From a bacterium (lineage in GTDB: Bacteria > Latescibacterota > Latescibacteria > Latescibacterales > Latescibacteraceae), in the NCBI GenBank assembly GCA_021372535.1, contig JAJFUH010000081.1, forward strand, positions 1 to 20,838: a stretch of DNA of 20,838 nucleotides, written 5' to 3'. The position numbers were made by a program, and so were the translations under genes. Under the pieces are notes generated by a model, which worked only from the letters and a program-made list of their open reading frames with translations, searched no databases and was not told the origin of the DNA. Every line of letters starts with the position of its first letter. The stretch's first letter is position 1. This document shows positions 7,842-15,533 of the stretch, one piece after another.

Positions 7842-7892
7842 ACCGCGGATTTACACGGGTGGGGCGGATTTTCAGAGATTTATCTTTTTTAA
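7842..7892 (+). repeat. Dispersed GCGGATT repeat, copy 3 (degenerate core)
   Basis: ACCGCGGATTTACACGGG is followed by GGGCGGATTTTCAGAGATTT and TATCTTTTTT. This is a diverged core lacking the clear box and tail. It fills most of the gap between the methyltransferase and flippase genes, and it explains why the frame of the flippase appears open upstream of its true start. Confidence 0.5.
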
Positions 7893-7923
7893 TCACACTG
7901 TACACCGAGATCAACAACACAGA

Positions 7924-9165
7924 ATGATGACCAGAATATCGATATCAGATATCATACATAACAAAACATTCCGTCAGACAACATCCCTGTTTGGCTCCGG
8001 TATTTTTCTTTCCGTATTAAGCACAGTCACAACCCCGATAATTACCCGTACTCTCGGCCCGGTCGATTACGGGTTACTCATTTTCTTTTATACAATAACC
8101 AGTTTTATTCTCCAGTTTTTCAATTTCGGATATTTTTTTACTGTCGGAGTTCTGCTTGCAGAAACATCCTCGCAGGATGAACAGCGCCGTCTGATCGGAT
8201 CATCCATGATCATAACACTTGTTATTGGCGCAAGTTACGCTTTCTTTCTGTTTCTGTTGAGTTTCGTGGTTGATCCGATATTTCATACATCCATAGGATC
8301 AATTCTGAAATTCGTCGCCCCTTTTCTTATTCTGAATCCTGTTATTACTCTCATTACGAACACAGGCAAGGGAACAAACCGGATCGACAGCATGGTGTAC
8401 GGTTTATCGCTCCCGAAAGTTGTGCGGGCCCTGTTACTGGTAATTTTATGGATGACAGGTCATCTGACACTGTTTTCGATCATTATTCTCGAGGTGCTGT
8501 TATCGTTCATACCTGCAGCAATCGTATTCCTTATCTTCAAGCCGACGTTCTCTTCATTGAAGAATACCGTATCGATTATCATGAAAAAAAACAGGGAGGT
8601 CGGTTTCCACATGTACCTCGCCCTTATAGCCGGACAGACAACCTACGAATTGGACGGGATCATGATTCCGATTTTTGCGGATCCTGTTCAGCTCGGTTAT
8701 TACCGTCTCGCCAACGCTTTTCCCTATATCATGAATAATTTTTCGACTTCTCTGGCAAGCTCGGAATTCCGCACCTACTCAAAAGAACCAAGAATTTCCC
8801 GGAAAACAATCCTTATCAATTATGGAATTCTCGGTATAGGTTCGCTCGGCACGATTATCATGGGCAAACTCATAATCCGCCTCGTTGCCGGCGCATCGTT
8901 CAATGTGCCTTTCGGTCTTGTTCTTCCCGTCGGTATCCTGGGATTTCTGCACGGCTCATATCAGCCCTATGCCCAGTTCCTTATTGCAAAAGGTAAAGGT
9001 AAGTGGATTCGCGATATCGGATTTATTTCAATGGCAGTCAATATCATCGGTAATTTTACACTGATACCGCTTTTCGGAGCAATAGGCGCCGCGTGGGCAA
9101 GCGTTCTGTCACGTGGAATCGGATGTCTTTCCAATATATACTTTTACCGCCGGATCGTTTCCTGA
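7924..9165 (+). CDS. Polysaccharide flippase (Wzx/MATE-like, MVF superfamily)
   Basis: A 413-residue membrane protein with about 12 hydrophobic segments in the even spacing of Wzx/PST flippases. The N-terminal FGSGIFLSVLSTVTTPIITRTLGPVDYG contains the family's typical L-G-P-x-D-Y-G after helix 1. Mid-protein, TTYELDGIMIPIFADPVQLG corresponds to helix 7 and the following loop. Such proteins move undecaprenyl-linked oligosaccharides across the inner membrane. The frame is open back to 7822, but those codons translate the dispersed repeat, so I start at the double ATG at 7924/7927. No strong ribosome binding site precedes either. It follows the methyltransferase by 123 bases on the same strand and is probably cotranscribed. 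Confidence 0.83.
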   Translation: MMTRISISDIIHNKTFRQTTSLFGSGIFLSVLSTVTTPIITRTLGPVDYGLLIFFYTITSFILQFFNFGYFFTVGVLLAETSSQDEQRRLIGSSMIITLVIGASYAFFLFLLSFVVDPIFHTSIGSILKFVAPFLILNPVITLITNTGKGTNRIDSMVYGLSLPKVVRALLLVILWMTGHLTLFSIIILEVLLSFIPAAIVFLIFKPTFSSLKNTVSIIMKKNREVGFHMYLALIAGQTTYELDGIMIPIFADPVQLGYYRLANAFPYIMNNFSTSLASSEFRTYSKEPRISRKTILINYGILGIGSLGTIIMGKLIIRLVAGASFNVPFGLVLPVGILGFLHGSYQPYAQFLIAKGKGKWIRDIGFISMAVNIIGNFTLIPLFGAIGAAWASVLSRGIGCLSNIYFYRRIVS

Positions 9166-9202
9166 TCTTCTCTGACTTTCAGCCCGACCTGATTATATGT
9201 TT

Positions 9203-9330
9203 TATGGAACGCGGATTTTCGCGGACTTGTTTTTATGTATTCTTAATAGGTACGAAATATAAATACTATAACGACAGTATAAATAATCTTTTAAATCTAT
9301 TTATATCTTCGTGTCCTCGCGGTTAAAAAA
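9203..9330 (+). repeat. Dispersed GCGGATT composite repeat, copy 4 (complete)
   Basis: The core TATGGAACGCGGATTTTCGC (9203-9222) is followed by the box CAGTATAAATAATCT at 9275-9289, 67 bases from core to box, and the tail TATCTTCGTGTCCTCGCGGT (9303-9322) running into AAAAAA. All three parts are present in the same order as in the inverted copy at 11741-11870. Confidence 0.7.
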
Positions 9331-9406
9331 CCATGGTCAGAGCATCTCGTTTCTTTCAGCCCCGTTTATGCCCGGATAAAACGCTCGTATAATACTACGG
9401 TATTCC

Positions 9407-11350
9407 TCACTCTTTCAGATCAGGAAGCGTTGCCTTCCCGGGAGGGGAAACCATGTAAACACCGGCATGTTTACTACCGGGTTCCTTTGTCGTTCTGAGC
9501 TTTCGCACGAATGAAAACGGACGTATAGAACAGATTCCGTTCCCCCCTTTTGTACATATATAGAGATTGCCGGAAAATACGGCTTTCAATCCATGATAGC
9601 CGCCTGGTACATCGAATACAGCTTTTAGGGAATCCCGTGACAGTGTAATTGTCGGTTGTTGTTTCATTGATGCACCTTCACCGTACGACATCTCCACCAT
9701 CGAAGGCGCCTCCTCATTCACATAGTGACCTTCGGGAGGAAGAATCGTGATTTCGAACCGCGATTTCCCCTCGCTAATACCCAATACCTCGGCAAGGGGA
9801 AACGTCGTAACGTCAAAATGTACCGTGTCCAGTACCCGCACAACATGGTTATTCGTATCGGCAACAAAGAGTCTTCCGCCGTCCACTGATACTCCGCCGG
9901 GCTCGTCAAAACGGGCGATGTCGCCGGGACCGTCCACCAAACCGTCATCATTGCCGCCTGCACGGGTTGTGATAGTATTCTCTATTAGATTAATCCATCT
10001 GATTCTATTGTTATACGTGTCGGCTATCCACAATCCGACGCTGTCCCGGACTACACCGAGCGGATGCTGTAAAAGCGCCCGACCGAGGTCGCCGTCACGG
10101 AATCCGAAATCGAACAAACCGGTTCCTACCAGTGTCGAAACGACTCCGTTCCGCATGGAAATCTTTCGGATCGAGCTGGTTTCGCTGTCCGCAAAAAAGA
10201 TATCCTGTCCGTCCGTCGTTATCCCGCTCGGCTGGGCAAGCGCCGCTTCCCTGCGATTGCCGTCAAGGATGTTTTCACTGCCCGAGCCCGCATAAATCCC
10301 GATCTGCCCGGTCGCCGGATCGTACTCCCATATCTGGTGCGGACCGGCCATGGCTATATACAGTTTATCGTTGAGAAACACGATATCCCACGGCGAATTG
10401 AGACGGGCTTCCGTTCCTTTTCCACCCAGTGAGCCCCACGGAGCCTGTTTCCCATTGCCCGCAAGTGTTCGAACCGTGCGGGCGACGCTGTCGATCACCC
10501 TGAGCGCATGATTGTCAGTATCCGCCACAGAGAGCATATTACCCCGAAGCGCCATGCCATGGGGATTTGAAAATCCCGCCTCGCCGAATCCGCCGTCCCT
10601 GAGTTCCGCTTTTCCCGAACCGATAAAGTCGATTATATCACCTGTGTCGATATCGGCAACAACGATACGGTTGTGACCTGAATCCGCGATAAAGAGCCTG
10701 CCTCCTTTTCGATCGGCAAGCACCTTGCCGGGATAGAGGAGAAGCGAGCCGTCTTTTGCCTCGTTTTCATCCGATATCGGCAGCGGCTGAAGTGCCGGAG
10801 CATTAACTCCCCTCGCGGACAGCTCATGCCCGATAGCCCTGTCAAGCCTGTCGAAATTGCCCTCTCCGCTCACCTGCCCGACGATATATCCCTCGGAATT
10901 TATGAGTACGAGGGTCGGCCACGACTGCACGCCGAGTTTTTTCCACAGGACAAAATTTTTATCGTTCAGAACAGGATGATGAATAGAATACCGCCGCACG
11001 GCATCACGGATGTTCTGTGTATCCTTTTCACCCTCGAACTTGGCGGAATGAACGCCGATAACGATGAGCCGGTCGCCGTATTTCCGCTCGAGATTCACCA
11101 GATCGGGCAGAATGTGCATGCAGTTGATGCAGCAGTATGTCCAGAAATCAAGGAGCACTACCCTGCCCCGCAGCTCGCTCATGGAAAGCGGGCGTTCCGT
11201 ATTTATCCACTCGGCGCCGGACGGGAAATCCGGTGCTTTCAACAGAGTCTGCCCCAAAGGCTTCTGAATGTTCATGGTTAGCGCTCCTGTGCATGTAATG
11301 ACGATTACAAGCATGAATCGCATTACATCCGTATATGTTTTTACTATCAT
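9407..11350 (-). CDS. Exported thioredoxin-like / NHL-repeat protein (NHLRC2 type)
   Basis: A 647-residue protein with three parts. An N-terminal signal or anchor has basic residues followed by MLVIVITCTGAL. A TlpA/thioredoxin-like domain spans about 35-185, with LLDFWTYCCINCMHILPDL, cysteines at 73, 74 and 77. A six-bladed NHL beta-propeller spans about 195-520, with recurring IADTYNNRIR/VADTDNHALR strands, followed by a C-terminal beta domain. The CCINC signature and domain order match NHLRC2 (human protein 726 residues). The family's enzymatic role is unresolved; a thiol-redox or protein-interaction role in the periplasm is an inference. The start at 11350 has GGGAGGA five bases upstream; an ATG 39 bases earlier overlaps the previous gene and lacks this. 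The small membrane-protein gene ends 35 bases upstream, suggesting an operon. Confidence 0.85.
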   Translation of the reverse strand: MIVKTYTDVMRFMLVIVITCTGALTMNIQKPLGQTLLKAPDFPSGAEWINTERPLSMSELRGRVVLLDFWTYCCINCMHILPDLVNLERKYGDRLIVIGVHSAKFEGEKDTQNIRDAVRRYSIHHPVLNDKNFVLWKKLGVQSWPTLVLINSEGYIVGQVSGEGNFDRLDRAIGHELSARGVNAPALQPLPISDENEAKDGSLLLYPGKVLADRKGGRLFIADSGHNRIVVADIDTGDIIDFIGSGKAELRDGGFGEAGFSNPHGMALRGNMLSVADTDNHALRVIDSVARTVRTLAGNGKQAPWGSLGGKGTEARLNSPWDIVFLNDKLYIAMAGPHQIWEYDPATGQIGIYAGSGSENILDGNRREAALAQPSGITTDGQDIFFADSETSSIRKISMRNGVVSTLVGTGLFDFGFRDGDLGRALLQHPLGVVRDSVGLWIADTYNNRIRWINLIENTITTRAGGNDDGLVDGPGDIARFDEPGGVSVDGGRLFVADTNNHVVRVLDTVHFDVTTFPLAEVLGISEGKSRFEITILPPEGHYVNEEAPSMVEMSYGEGASMKQQPTITLSRDSLKAVFDVPGGYHGLKAVFSGNLYICTKGGNGICSIRPFSFVRKLRTTKEPGSKHAGVYMVSPPGKATLPDLKE

Positions 11351-11385
11351 ATTCCTCCCTGAAACAACGCCCGGCAACCGATGAG

Positions 11386-11607
11386 TCATGTCTTTTTACG
11401 AATAAAACTCCAGCCTATCATTCCGGCAAAGATAGCCCCCTGCACGAGCAGGCAGCCTGCCAGACCGAACCTGAACACAATCAGTGATGCAAACCAGAGC
11501 AGAATACTCAATACTCCAAGAAACTCCGATTTGTATTCATACTTTCCAAGCCTGTAAAAGAAAATAACGCTGGCAATCATGATCAACCAGGGAGTATAGG
11601 GCAACAA
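11386..11607 (-). CDS. Small three-helix membrane protein of unknown function
   Basis: A 73-residue protein, almost wholly hydrophobic, with three predicted membrane helices: PWLIMIASVIFFYRLG, LGVLSILLWFASLIVF and LAGCLLVQGAIFAGMIGWSF, then a basic RKK tail. I start at the TTG at 11605-11607 because AGGAGGT lies at ideal spacing just upstream. The frame extends to an ATG at 11652, but that extra segment translates a CACGAAGAACATGAA repeat and lacks a binding site. Its helices 2 and 3 (SILLW..., G...L.Q) match the N-terminal membrane region of the WG-repeat protein encoded upstream (SIILW..., G...R.LIQ). It lies directly before the NHLRC2-type gene. No known family was recognised. Confidence 0.6.
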   Translation of the reverse strand: MLPYTPWLIMIASVIFFYRLGKYEYKSEFLGVLSILLWFASLIVFRFGLAGCLLVQGAIFAGMIGWSFIRKKT

Positions 11608-11619
11608 TACTGACCTCCT

Positions 11620-11650
11620 CTCTGTTTTTTCATGTTCTTCGTGTCCGTTC
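11620..11650 (+). repeat. CTTCGTGTC tail repeat, solitary fragment
   Basis: CATGTTCTTCGTGTCCGTTC (11632-11651) resembles the tail part of the composite repeats. It sits just upstream of the small membrane-protein gene and creates an apparent upstream extension of that frame. Confidence 0.4.
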
Positions 11651-11740
11651 ATTTATAACTTTTCGAAAACGGCACGACAACCATATTTTATCAACGAGCA
11701 TGTAAAACCTGGCCATCAAACCGGGATTATTCATGAAAAT

Positions 11741-11870
11741 ATTTTACCACGAAGACACAAATTTATATAATATATTATTTGACTATCTTTAGCAATTAAT
11801 GAACGTTAACGTCCTAAAAGATATAAATAAAAAAATAAAATCCGCGAAAATCCGTGTTCTATTACATTTT
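11741..11870 (-). repeat. Dispersed GCGGATT composite repeat, copy 5 (inverted, complete)
   Basis: On the minus strand, the core AATAGAACACGGATTTTCGC (11844-11863) is followed by GGATTTTATTTTT. A diverged box AGTCAAATAAT lies at 11775-11785, about 73 bases from the core, and the tail TTGTGTCTTCGTGGTAAAAT at about 11741-11760. The order and spacing match copy 4 in the opposite orientation. Confidence 0.7.
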
Positions 11871-11883
11871 GGAACAGATCGGG

Positions 11884-13332
11884 CTAAGATAATCTCTGGA
11901 TATAGCCCCATTTATATATTATTCCATGTTCGAGAGGACAAACACCGACCCTGGCGATACCATCGACAAAGTCTCCAGCCTCACTAAATTGCGGTAAAAT
12001 CCTGTAAGCACCCGTATTGTCGATAAAGCCCCACTCAAAAAGAATTTTGATACGGGCGATCGATTGTGAAAATGAAAACGCTTTTTCAAATTCCGGGTTG
12101 ATTTTAACGGTCCCCGTTTTATCGATATATCCCCATTTGTCATGTATCTTTATCGCTGCCAGACCTTCGGAGAATGAAAGCACATCCTCGTAGTGCTGAT
12201 CGATAACCGGTTCACCGGCTTCATTCACAAATCCCCAATAGTGATAATCGAAACTCCCATCGTTATGCTTTTTATCGACTGCCGCCAGACCTTCTGAAAA
12301 GTTATGGACGGAATCATACTGAGGTTTGATGACAATTTCACCTCTGGTATTGATAAATCCCCTTTTCCCATCACGTTCCACGATTGCGAAACCATGCGAA
12401 AAGTCCCAGACGTTGCTGAAATCATTCGTGAGATCAATTGCGGCTTTTCCGGTTCCGTCAATAAAACAATACCGGTTATCCGCTTTTACCAATCCCAGCC
12501 CTTCCTTAAAATCGCTCGTATATTCAAAATACTGTTTCGTTAAGGATTTCCCTGCTTTATTAATGAATACATATTTTTTGTTTATGGCGACACTCGCGCA
12601 TCCCTCGAAAAAATCATGCGCCTCATCGAATACCGGTTTTATGGCAACATTCCCCGTTTTATCGATATACCCGTATTTTTCTCCGATTTTCACCCTGGCC
12701 ATTCCCTCGGAAAAAGGATCGGCGCCCTGAAACTGAGGTTTGATGATTATTTTTCCGAACCTGTCGATATATCCATATTTATAATCAATTTCCACCGATG
12801 CCAGACCTTCGGAAAATGCCGATGCTGAAGGGAATTGCGGTTTGATAATGATGACTCCTCTCCTGTTCACATAACCATACTTACGAGTCTCTGCTACTAA
12901 CGCCCGTTCTTCAGAGAAATCACCTGCCTCATCGAACGCCGGTTTAGCAATCCATTTCCAAGATTTTCGTTCGCCCTCCTCAAACAGTTTTGCGAAAGAG
13001 AGCAATGGACGTAATTTCGAGTGTGATTTAAATGCGCCGGATGCCAGAGGAAGCGGCCGCCTGAAAATTTTATAGGGATTATAAGAAGGTTTGTACTGTT
13101 TCGAGATCATCTTCGTGAGGATTACCAGAACAATAACCTGAATCAACGAACGCGCTATTATTCCTACTTCTTTGATTGAACCTGTTATCCAGAGGATAAT
13201 ACTGAAAAAAACGAGAAGAAATCCATATTTGACATGATAGTAATATCCTATAACATAAAAGACAACCGCAAAGAAAAAAAACAACGTAACTTCAAACATA
13301 GGATTCATGATAAGCCATTGCCTTTTCAGCAC
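11884..13332 (-). CDS. Membrane-anchored WG-repeat protein
   Basis: A 482-residue protein. Residues 1-85 form about three membrane helices (TLFFFFAVVFYVIGYYY, YGFLLVFFSIILWITG, SLIQVIVLVILTKM) followed by a basic stretch. Residues about 125-480 contain roughly ten WG/KWG beta repeats, each carrying YGYID+.G and a following I-I-K-P-Q-F...F-S-E-G-L-A-V pattern. Repeats 4-6 are the most diverged (YVFINKAG, YCFIDGTG, RGFINTRG). Such repeats fold as beta structures and are thought to mediate binding, with no catalytic residues. The listed start is a GTG at 13330-13332; an ATG at 13306-13308 is an alternative, and neither has a strong ribosome binding site. A good promoter lies just upstream at 13372-13400. 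The gene is divergent from the TetR efflux operon. Function is unknown. Confidence 0.75.
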   Translation of the reverse strand: MLKRQWLIMNPMFEVTLFFFFAVVFYVIGYYYHVKYGFLLVFFSIILWITGSIKEVGIIARSLIQVIVLVILTKMISKQYKPSYNPYKIFRRPLPLASGAFKSHSKLRPLLSFAKLFEEGERKSWKWIAKPAFDEAGDFSEERALVAETRKYGYVNRRGVIIIKPQFPSASAFSEGLASVEIDYKYGYIDRFGKIIIKPQFQGADPFSEGMARVKIGEKYGYIDKTGNVAIKPVFDEAHDFFEGCASVAINKKYVFINKAGKSLTKQYFEYTSDFKEGLGLVKADNRYCFIDGTGKAAIDLTNDFSNVWDFSHGFAIVERDGKRGFINTRGEIVIKPQYDSVHNFSEGLAAVDKKHNDGSFDYHYWGFVNEAGEPVIDQHYEDVLSFSEGLAAIKIHDKWGYIDKTGTVKINPEFEKAFSFSQSIARIKILFEWGFIDNTGAYRILPQFSEAGDFVDGIARVGVCPLEHGIIYKWGYIQRLS

Positions 13333-13371
13333 ATATTATATTATCCGCAGCATTGATAGCTTTATATATAT

Positions 13372-13400
13372 ATTTTAATTATTTTAAGATATTTTGTCAA
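13372..13400 (-). promoter_or_regulatory. Promoter of the WG-repeat gene
   Basis: On the minus strand, TTGACA (13395-13400) is a perfect -35. A 17-base spacer leads to TAAAAT (13372-13377), five of six matches to the -10 consensus. Transcription would start about 30 bases before the GTG start codon. Confidence 0.6.
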
Positions 13401-13519
13401 CAGAATATTTTCTTCACTCTCTCTTATCCCATAATATGAAAACCGTGAACTTTTCTGCTTCCACAGGCAATGTTTATGAAAACGAAAAGCGTGTGTGTGA
13501 CACAATAGCGAAAAAGGTC

Positions 13520-13548
13520 TTGACACATACGAATGCGTTGATTATTTT
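13520..13548 (+). promoter_or_regulatory. Promoter of the TetR-efflux operon
   Basis: TTGACA at 13520-13525, a 17-base spacer, and TATTTT at 13543-13548. The predicted transcription start falls inside the palindrome at 13551-13579, the usual layout for a repressor blocking initiation. Confidence 0.6.
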
Positions 13549-13550
13549 AA

Positions 13551-13579
13551 TTAACCGGTTAGTTAAACCTATTGGTTAA
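13551..13579. promoter_or_regulatory. Probable operator for the TetR-family regulator
   Basis: A 29-bp imperfect palindrome. The ends are TTAACC and GGTTAA, the inner part is GTTAAAC, and further symmetric matches lie between. The length and symmetry fit a TetR-dimer site. It lies between the promoter and the regulator's start codon, so autoregulation and control of the whole operon are inferred. Confidence 0.6.
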
Positions 13580-13599
13580 GAAAGGAAATCTTTCGATAA

Positions 13600-14217
13600 A
13601 TGAACGAACAGGGAACGAAAGAGAAAATCCTTAAAACCGCCGCCCTTCTTTTCGGCAAATACGGGAAGAACGGTGTCAGCACGACTGCCATTGCCCAGGC
13701 TGCAAAAGTAAATAAAGCCCTTATTTTTTATTACTACGGTTCCAAGGATGAATTATACCGGGCTGTTTTCAAAAATCTTATCAGCAGCTTCATCGATACA
13801 ATACACTCCACAATGGCATCTTCGGAACCGGGACTACCGGCTCTCGAATCATTTATAAGGATTCACAGCTCTCTCATCAGCGAAAATCAGTATATATTGC
13901 GTTTACTTATCCGTGAATTAATGGTTCCTGTCGGAGACAAACCATCGCCTTTACTCATTGAAGCCGCTGAAATATTTAAAACCGTGCGCAATGATCTGGC
14001 AAACGCCCTTTCAAGCGCCAAAAACTCGAGACAGATACGGTCTGTTGATTCCTTTCAGACTATTATAAGCATCCTGAGTCTCGATATTTTCTTCTTTATC
14101 GGGAAACCGATTGCGCTCATGATATATCCGCAGATTGATGAACAAGAATTCGTGAAGAAACGTGTAGAGCACATCATAGACCTCATAATGAACGGTTTAA
14201 AAATTGATCAGGAGTAA
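13600..14217 (+). CDS. TetR/AcrR family transcriptional regulator (CecR-like)
   Basis: A 205-residue protein. The N-terminal TetR helix-turn-helix is clear: TKEKILKTAALLFGKYGKNG, then VSTTAIAQAAKVNKALIFYYYGSK, with the family's F-Y-Y-Y-x-S-K-D-E-L at about 45-54. The C-terminal region (about 75-205) is an all-helical ligand-binding and dimer domain. AGGAAA lies about 11 bases before the ATG. It is the first gene of the efflux operon, five bases from the TolC gene. In E. coli the TetR-type CecR precedes ybhGFSR in the same way. The expected role is repression of the operon through the palindrome at 13551-13579, relieved by a small molecule that cannot be predicted. Confidence 0.85.
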   Translation: MNEQGTKEKILKTAALLFGKYGKNGVSTTAIAQAAKVNKALIFYYYGSKDELYRAVFKNLISSFIDTIHSTMASSEPGLPALESFIRIHSSLISENQYILRLLIRELMVPVGDKPSPLLIEAAEIFKTVRNDLANALSSAKNSRQIRSVDSFQTIISILSLDIFFFIGKPIALMIYPQIDEQEFVKKRVEHIIDLIMNGLKIDQE

Positions 14218-14222
14218 TACCC

Positions 14223-15533
14223 ATGAACAATATCTCCAAGGCAGGACCGCTTATAATACTATTAATGATGATATGTGCTTTTTCAGCCGGCGGCGAGCAG
14301 TGGACACTCGCCCGTACCGTAAAGGCAGCCCTCGATGCTTCCAATGCGGCGGCAGTAGAACGGCTCAACGCGGACGGTGCATCAATCGACGCGGAGAGTG
14401 CGCAGAAAGCCTGGTATCCCACCGCCTCATTTACCACCGGGGCCAATGTTGTCAGCGAAGTAATGGAAATAAAAATGCCCGGAAGGACCATACAATTCGG
14501 GGGTTACGATTCCTATGACATGAAGTTCTCGGTGAATCAGCTTATCTATGACGGCGGCCGTCTCAAGGCAGTCGAGGAAGCGGGTAAAAAGCTGTCGGTT
14601 ATGAACACGCACCGTGCCGAGGCAGCCGAACTCGCCACGGAATTTCAGGCAAAAACCGCCTTTTTTCAGCTCATCATGGCTGAAGAGACCCTTGAAGCCT
14701 CTCAGGAATCCATCCGTGAAGCCGAAAATCACCTTCGCGATGTCAATGCCCGAAGAAGTCAGGGCATGGCGCTCGAAAATGACGTGCTGCGTGCCCGTCT
14801 GAGGATTTCAACCGTACAGATGGATTCGGTTACGGCCGCGACGGCGGTTGACCGGGCAAAAGCCAATTTCAGGAAGATGACCGGGGTCGCTTCCGATGAG
14901 GATATCACCATCGCATGGAATGAAACGACGAAAGATTTTTCCGCCCTGCTCAGCCGGCTGAATATCACACAGTACCGTCCTGAATTCAAAGCCTTCGATG
15001 CAGCGATCGAAGCCTCGGAGAAAACGGCACTGAGCGCACGGGCGGGTATCAGGCCCTCGATTGCGATGTCCGGCGCCTTCAACTACGGGAAACCGGGGCT
15101 CGATCTTCCGGCAAACAAATGGATGCACTATTTCACCGGCGGCGTACGGCTCAACTGGAATGTCTGGGACTGGGGGAAAACACAGCGTGACATAAAAAAA
15201 GTCGAACTGAACACAAAAATAATCGAGCGAAACCGGGACGATTTCGAGCGGACATTGAAAGAACAGGCCGCCGACGCTTCTGCGCGATACAAAGAGGCGA
15301 AAAGACGATCCGAGCTTGCGGCGGAAGCGGCTGAATTTTCCAAAAAGAACCTCGAACTCATTTCGAACGCATACCGTGAGGGCATGGCAAGCGAAACAGA
15401 TTACGACAACGCCCATACGGCATTTACGAAGGCTATTCTCGACCAGTCGGTGTCACGGGTTAATCTGCACCTGACCGCGGCATATATCGAATATATCATA
15501 GGAATACGATATACGGGAGGAAACAATGAATAA
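14223..15533 (+). CDS. TolC-family outer membrane efflux protein
   Basis: A 436-residue protein with a signal peptide (K6, then LIILLMMICAFSAGG) and two outer-membrane efflux protein repeats. The mature part is rich in long amphipathic helices, with recurrent A-A-E-L-A and E-A-E-N/A-K-R patterns and the typical VNQLIYDGGRLKA and RLNWNVWDWGKTQ strand-turn segments, near residues 100 and 310, that precede each helical hairpin. It would trimerise into the outer-membrane and periplasmic channel. AGGAG sits just before the ATG, overlapping the regulator's stop codon, and the gene overlaps the adaptor gene by eight bases. E. coli's ybh operon lacks its own TolC gene, so this layout is more complete. 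Confidence 0.87.
   Translation: MNNISKAGPLIILLMMICAFSAGGEQWTLARTVKAALDASNAAAVERLNADGASIDAESAQKAWYPTASFTTGANVVSEVMEIKMPGRTIQFGGYDSYDMKFSVNQLIYDGGRLKAVEEAGKKLSVMNTHRAEAAELATEFQAKTAFFQLIMAEETLEASQESIREAENHLRDVNARRSQGMALENDVLRARLRISTVQMDSVTAATAVDRAKANFRKMTGVASDEDITIAWNETTKDFSALLSRLNITQYRPEFKAFDAAIEASEKTALSARAGIRPSIAMSGAFNYGKPGLDLPANKWMHYFTGGVRLNWNVWDWGKTQRDIKKVELNTKIIERNRDDFERTLKEQAADASARYKEAKRRSELAAEAAEFSKKNLELISNAYREGMASETDYDNAHTAFTKAILDQSVSRVNLHLTAAYIEYIIGIRYTGGNNE

Noticed and set aside
7822-7923. N-terminal extension of the flippase frame by 34 codons
   Set aside because: The codons translate the degenerate GCGGATT repeat, and flippases normally begin shortly before the first helix, as the ATG at 7924 does.
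1303-9165. A new defence or mobile island hidden in the polysaccharide region
   Set aside because: Every long gene has a recognisable surface-glycan family. No nuclease, integrase, helicase, toxin or phage gene was seen.
9093-9326. A 77-codon plus-strand frame overlapping the flippase end
   Set aside because: It covers the flippase 3' end in another frame and then the dispersed repeat copy 4. No start signal or protein character supports it.
11351-11389. Thirteen-codon upstream extension of the NHLRC2-type gene
   Set aside because: It would overlap the upstream membrane-protein stop and has no ribosome binding site, while GGGAGGA sits perfectly before the ATG at 11350.
13394-13579. A 61-codon open frame upstream of the TetR gene
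   Set aside because: It spans the -35, the -10 and the palindromic operator, has no ribosome binding site and no protein-like pattern. The regulatory reading explains the sequence better.
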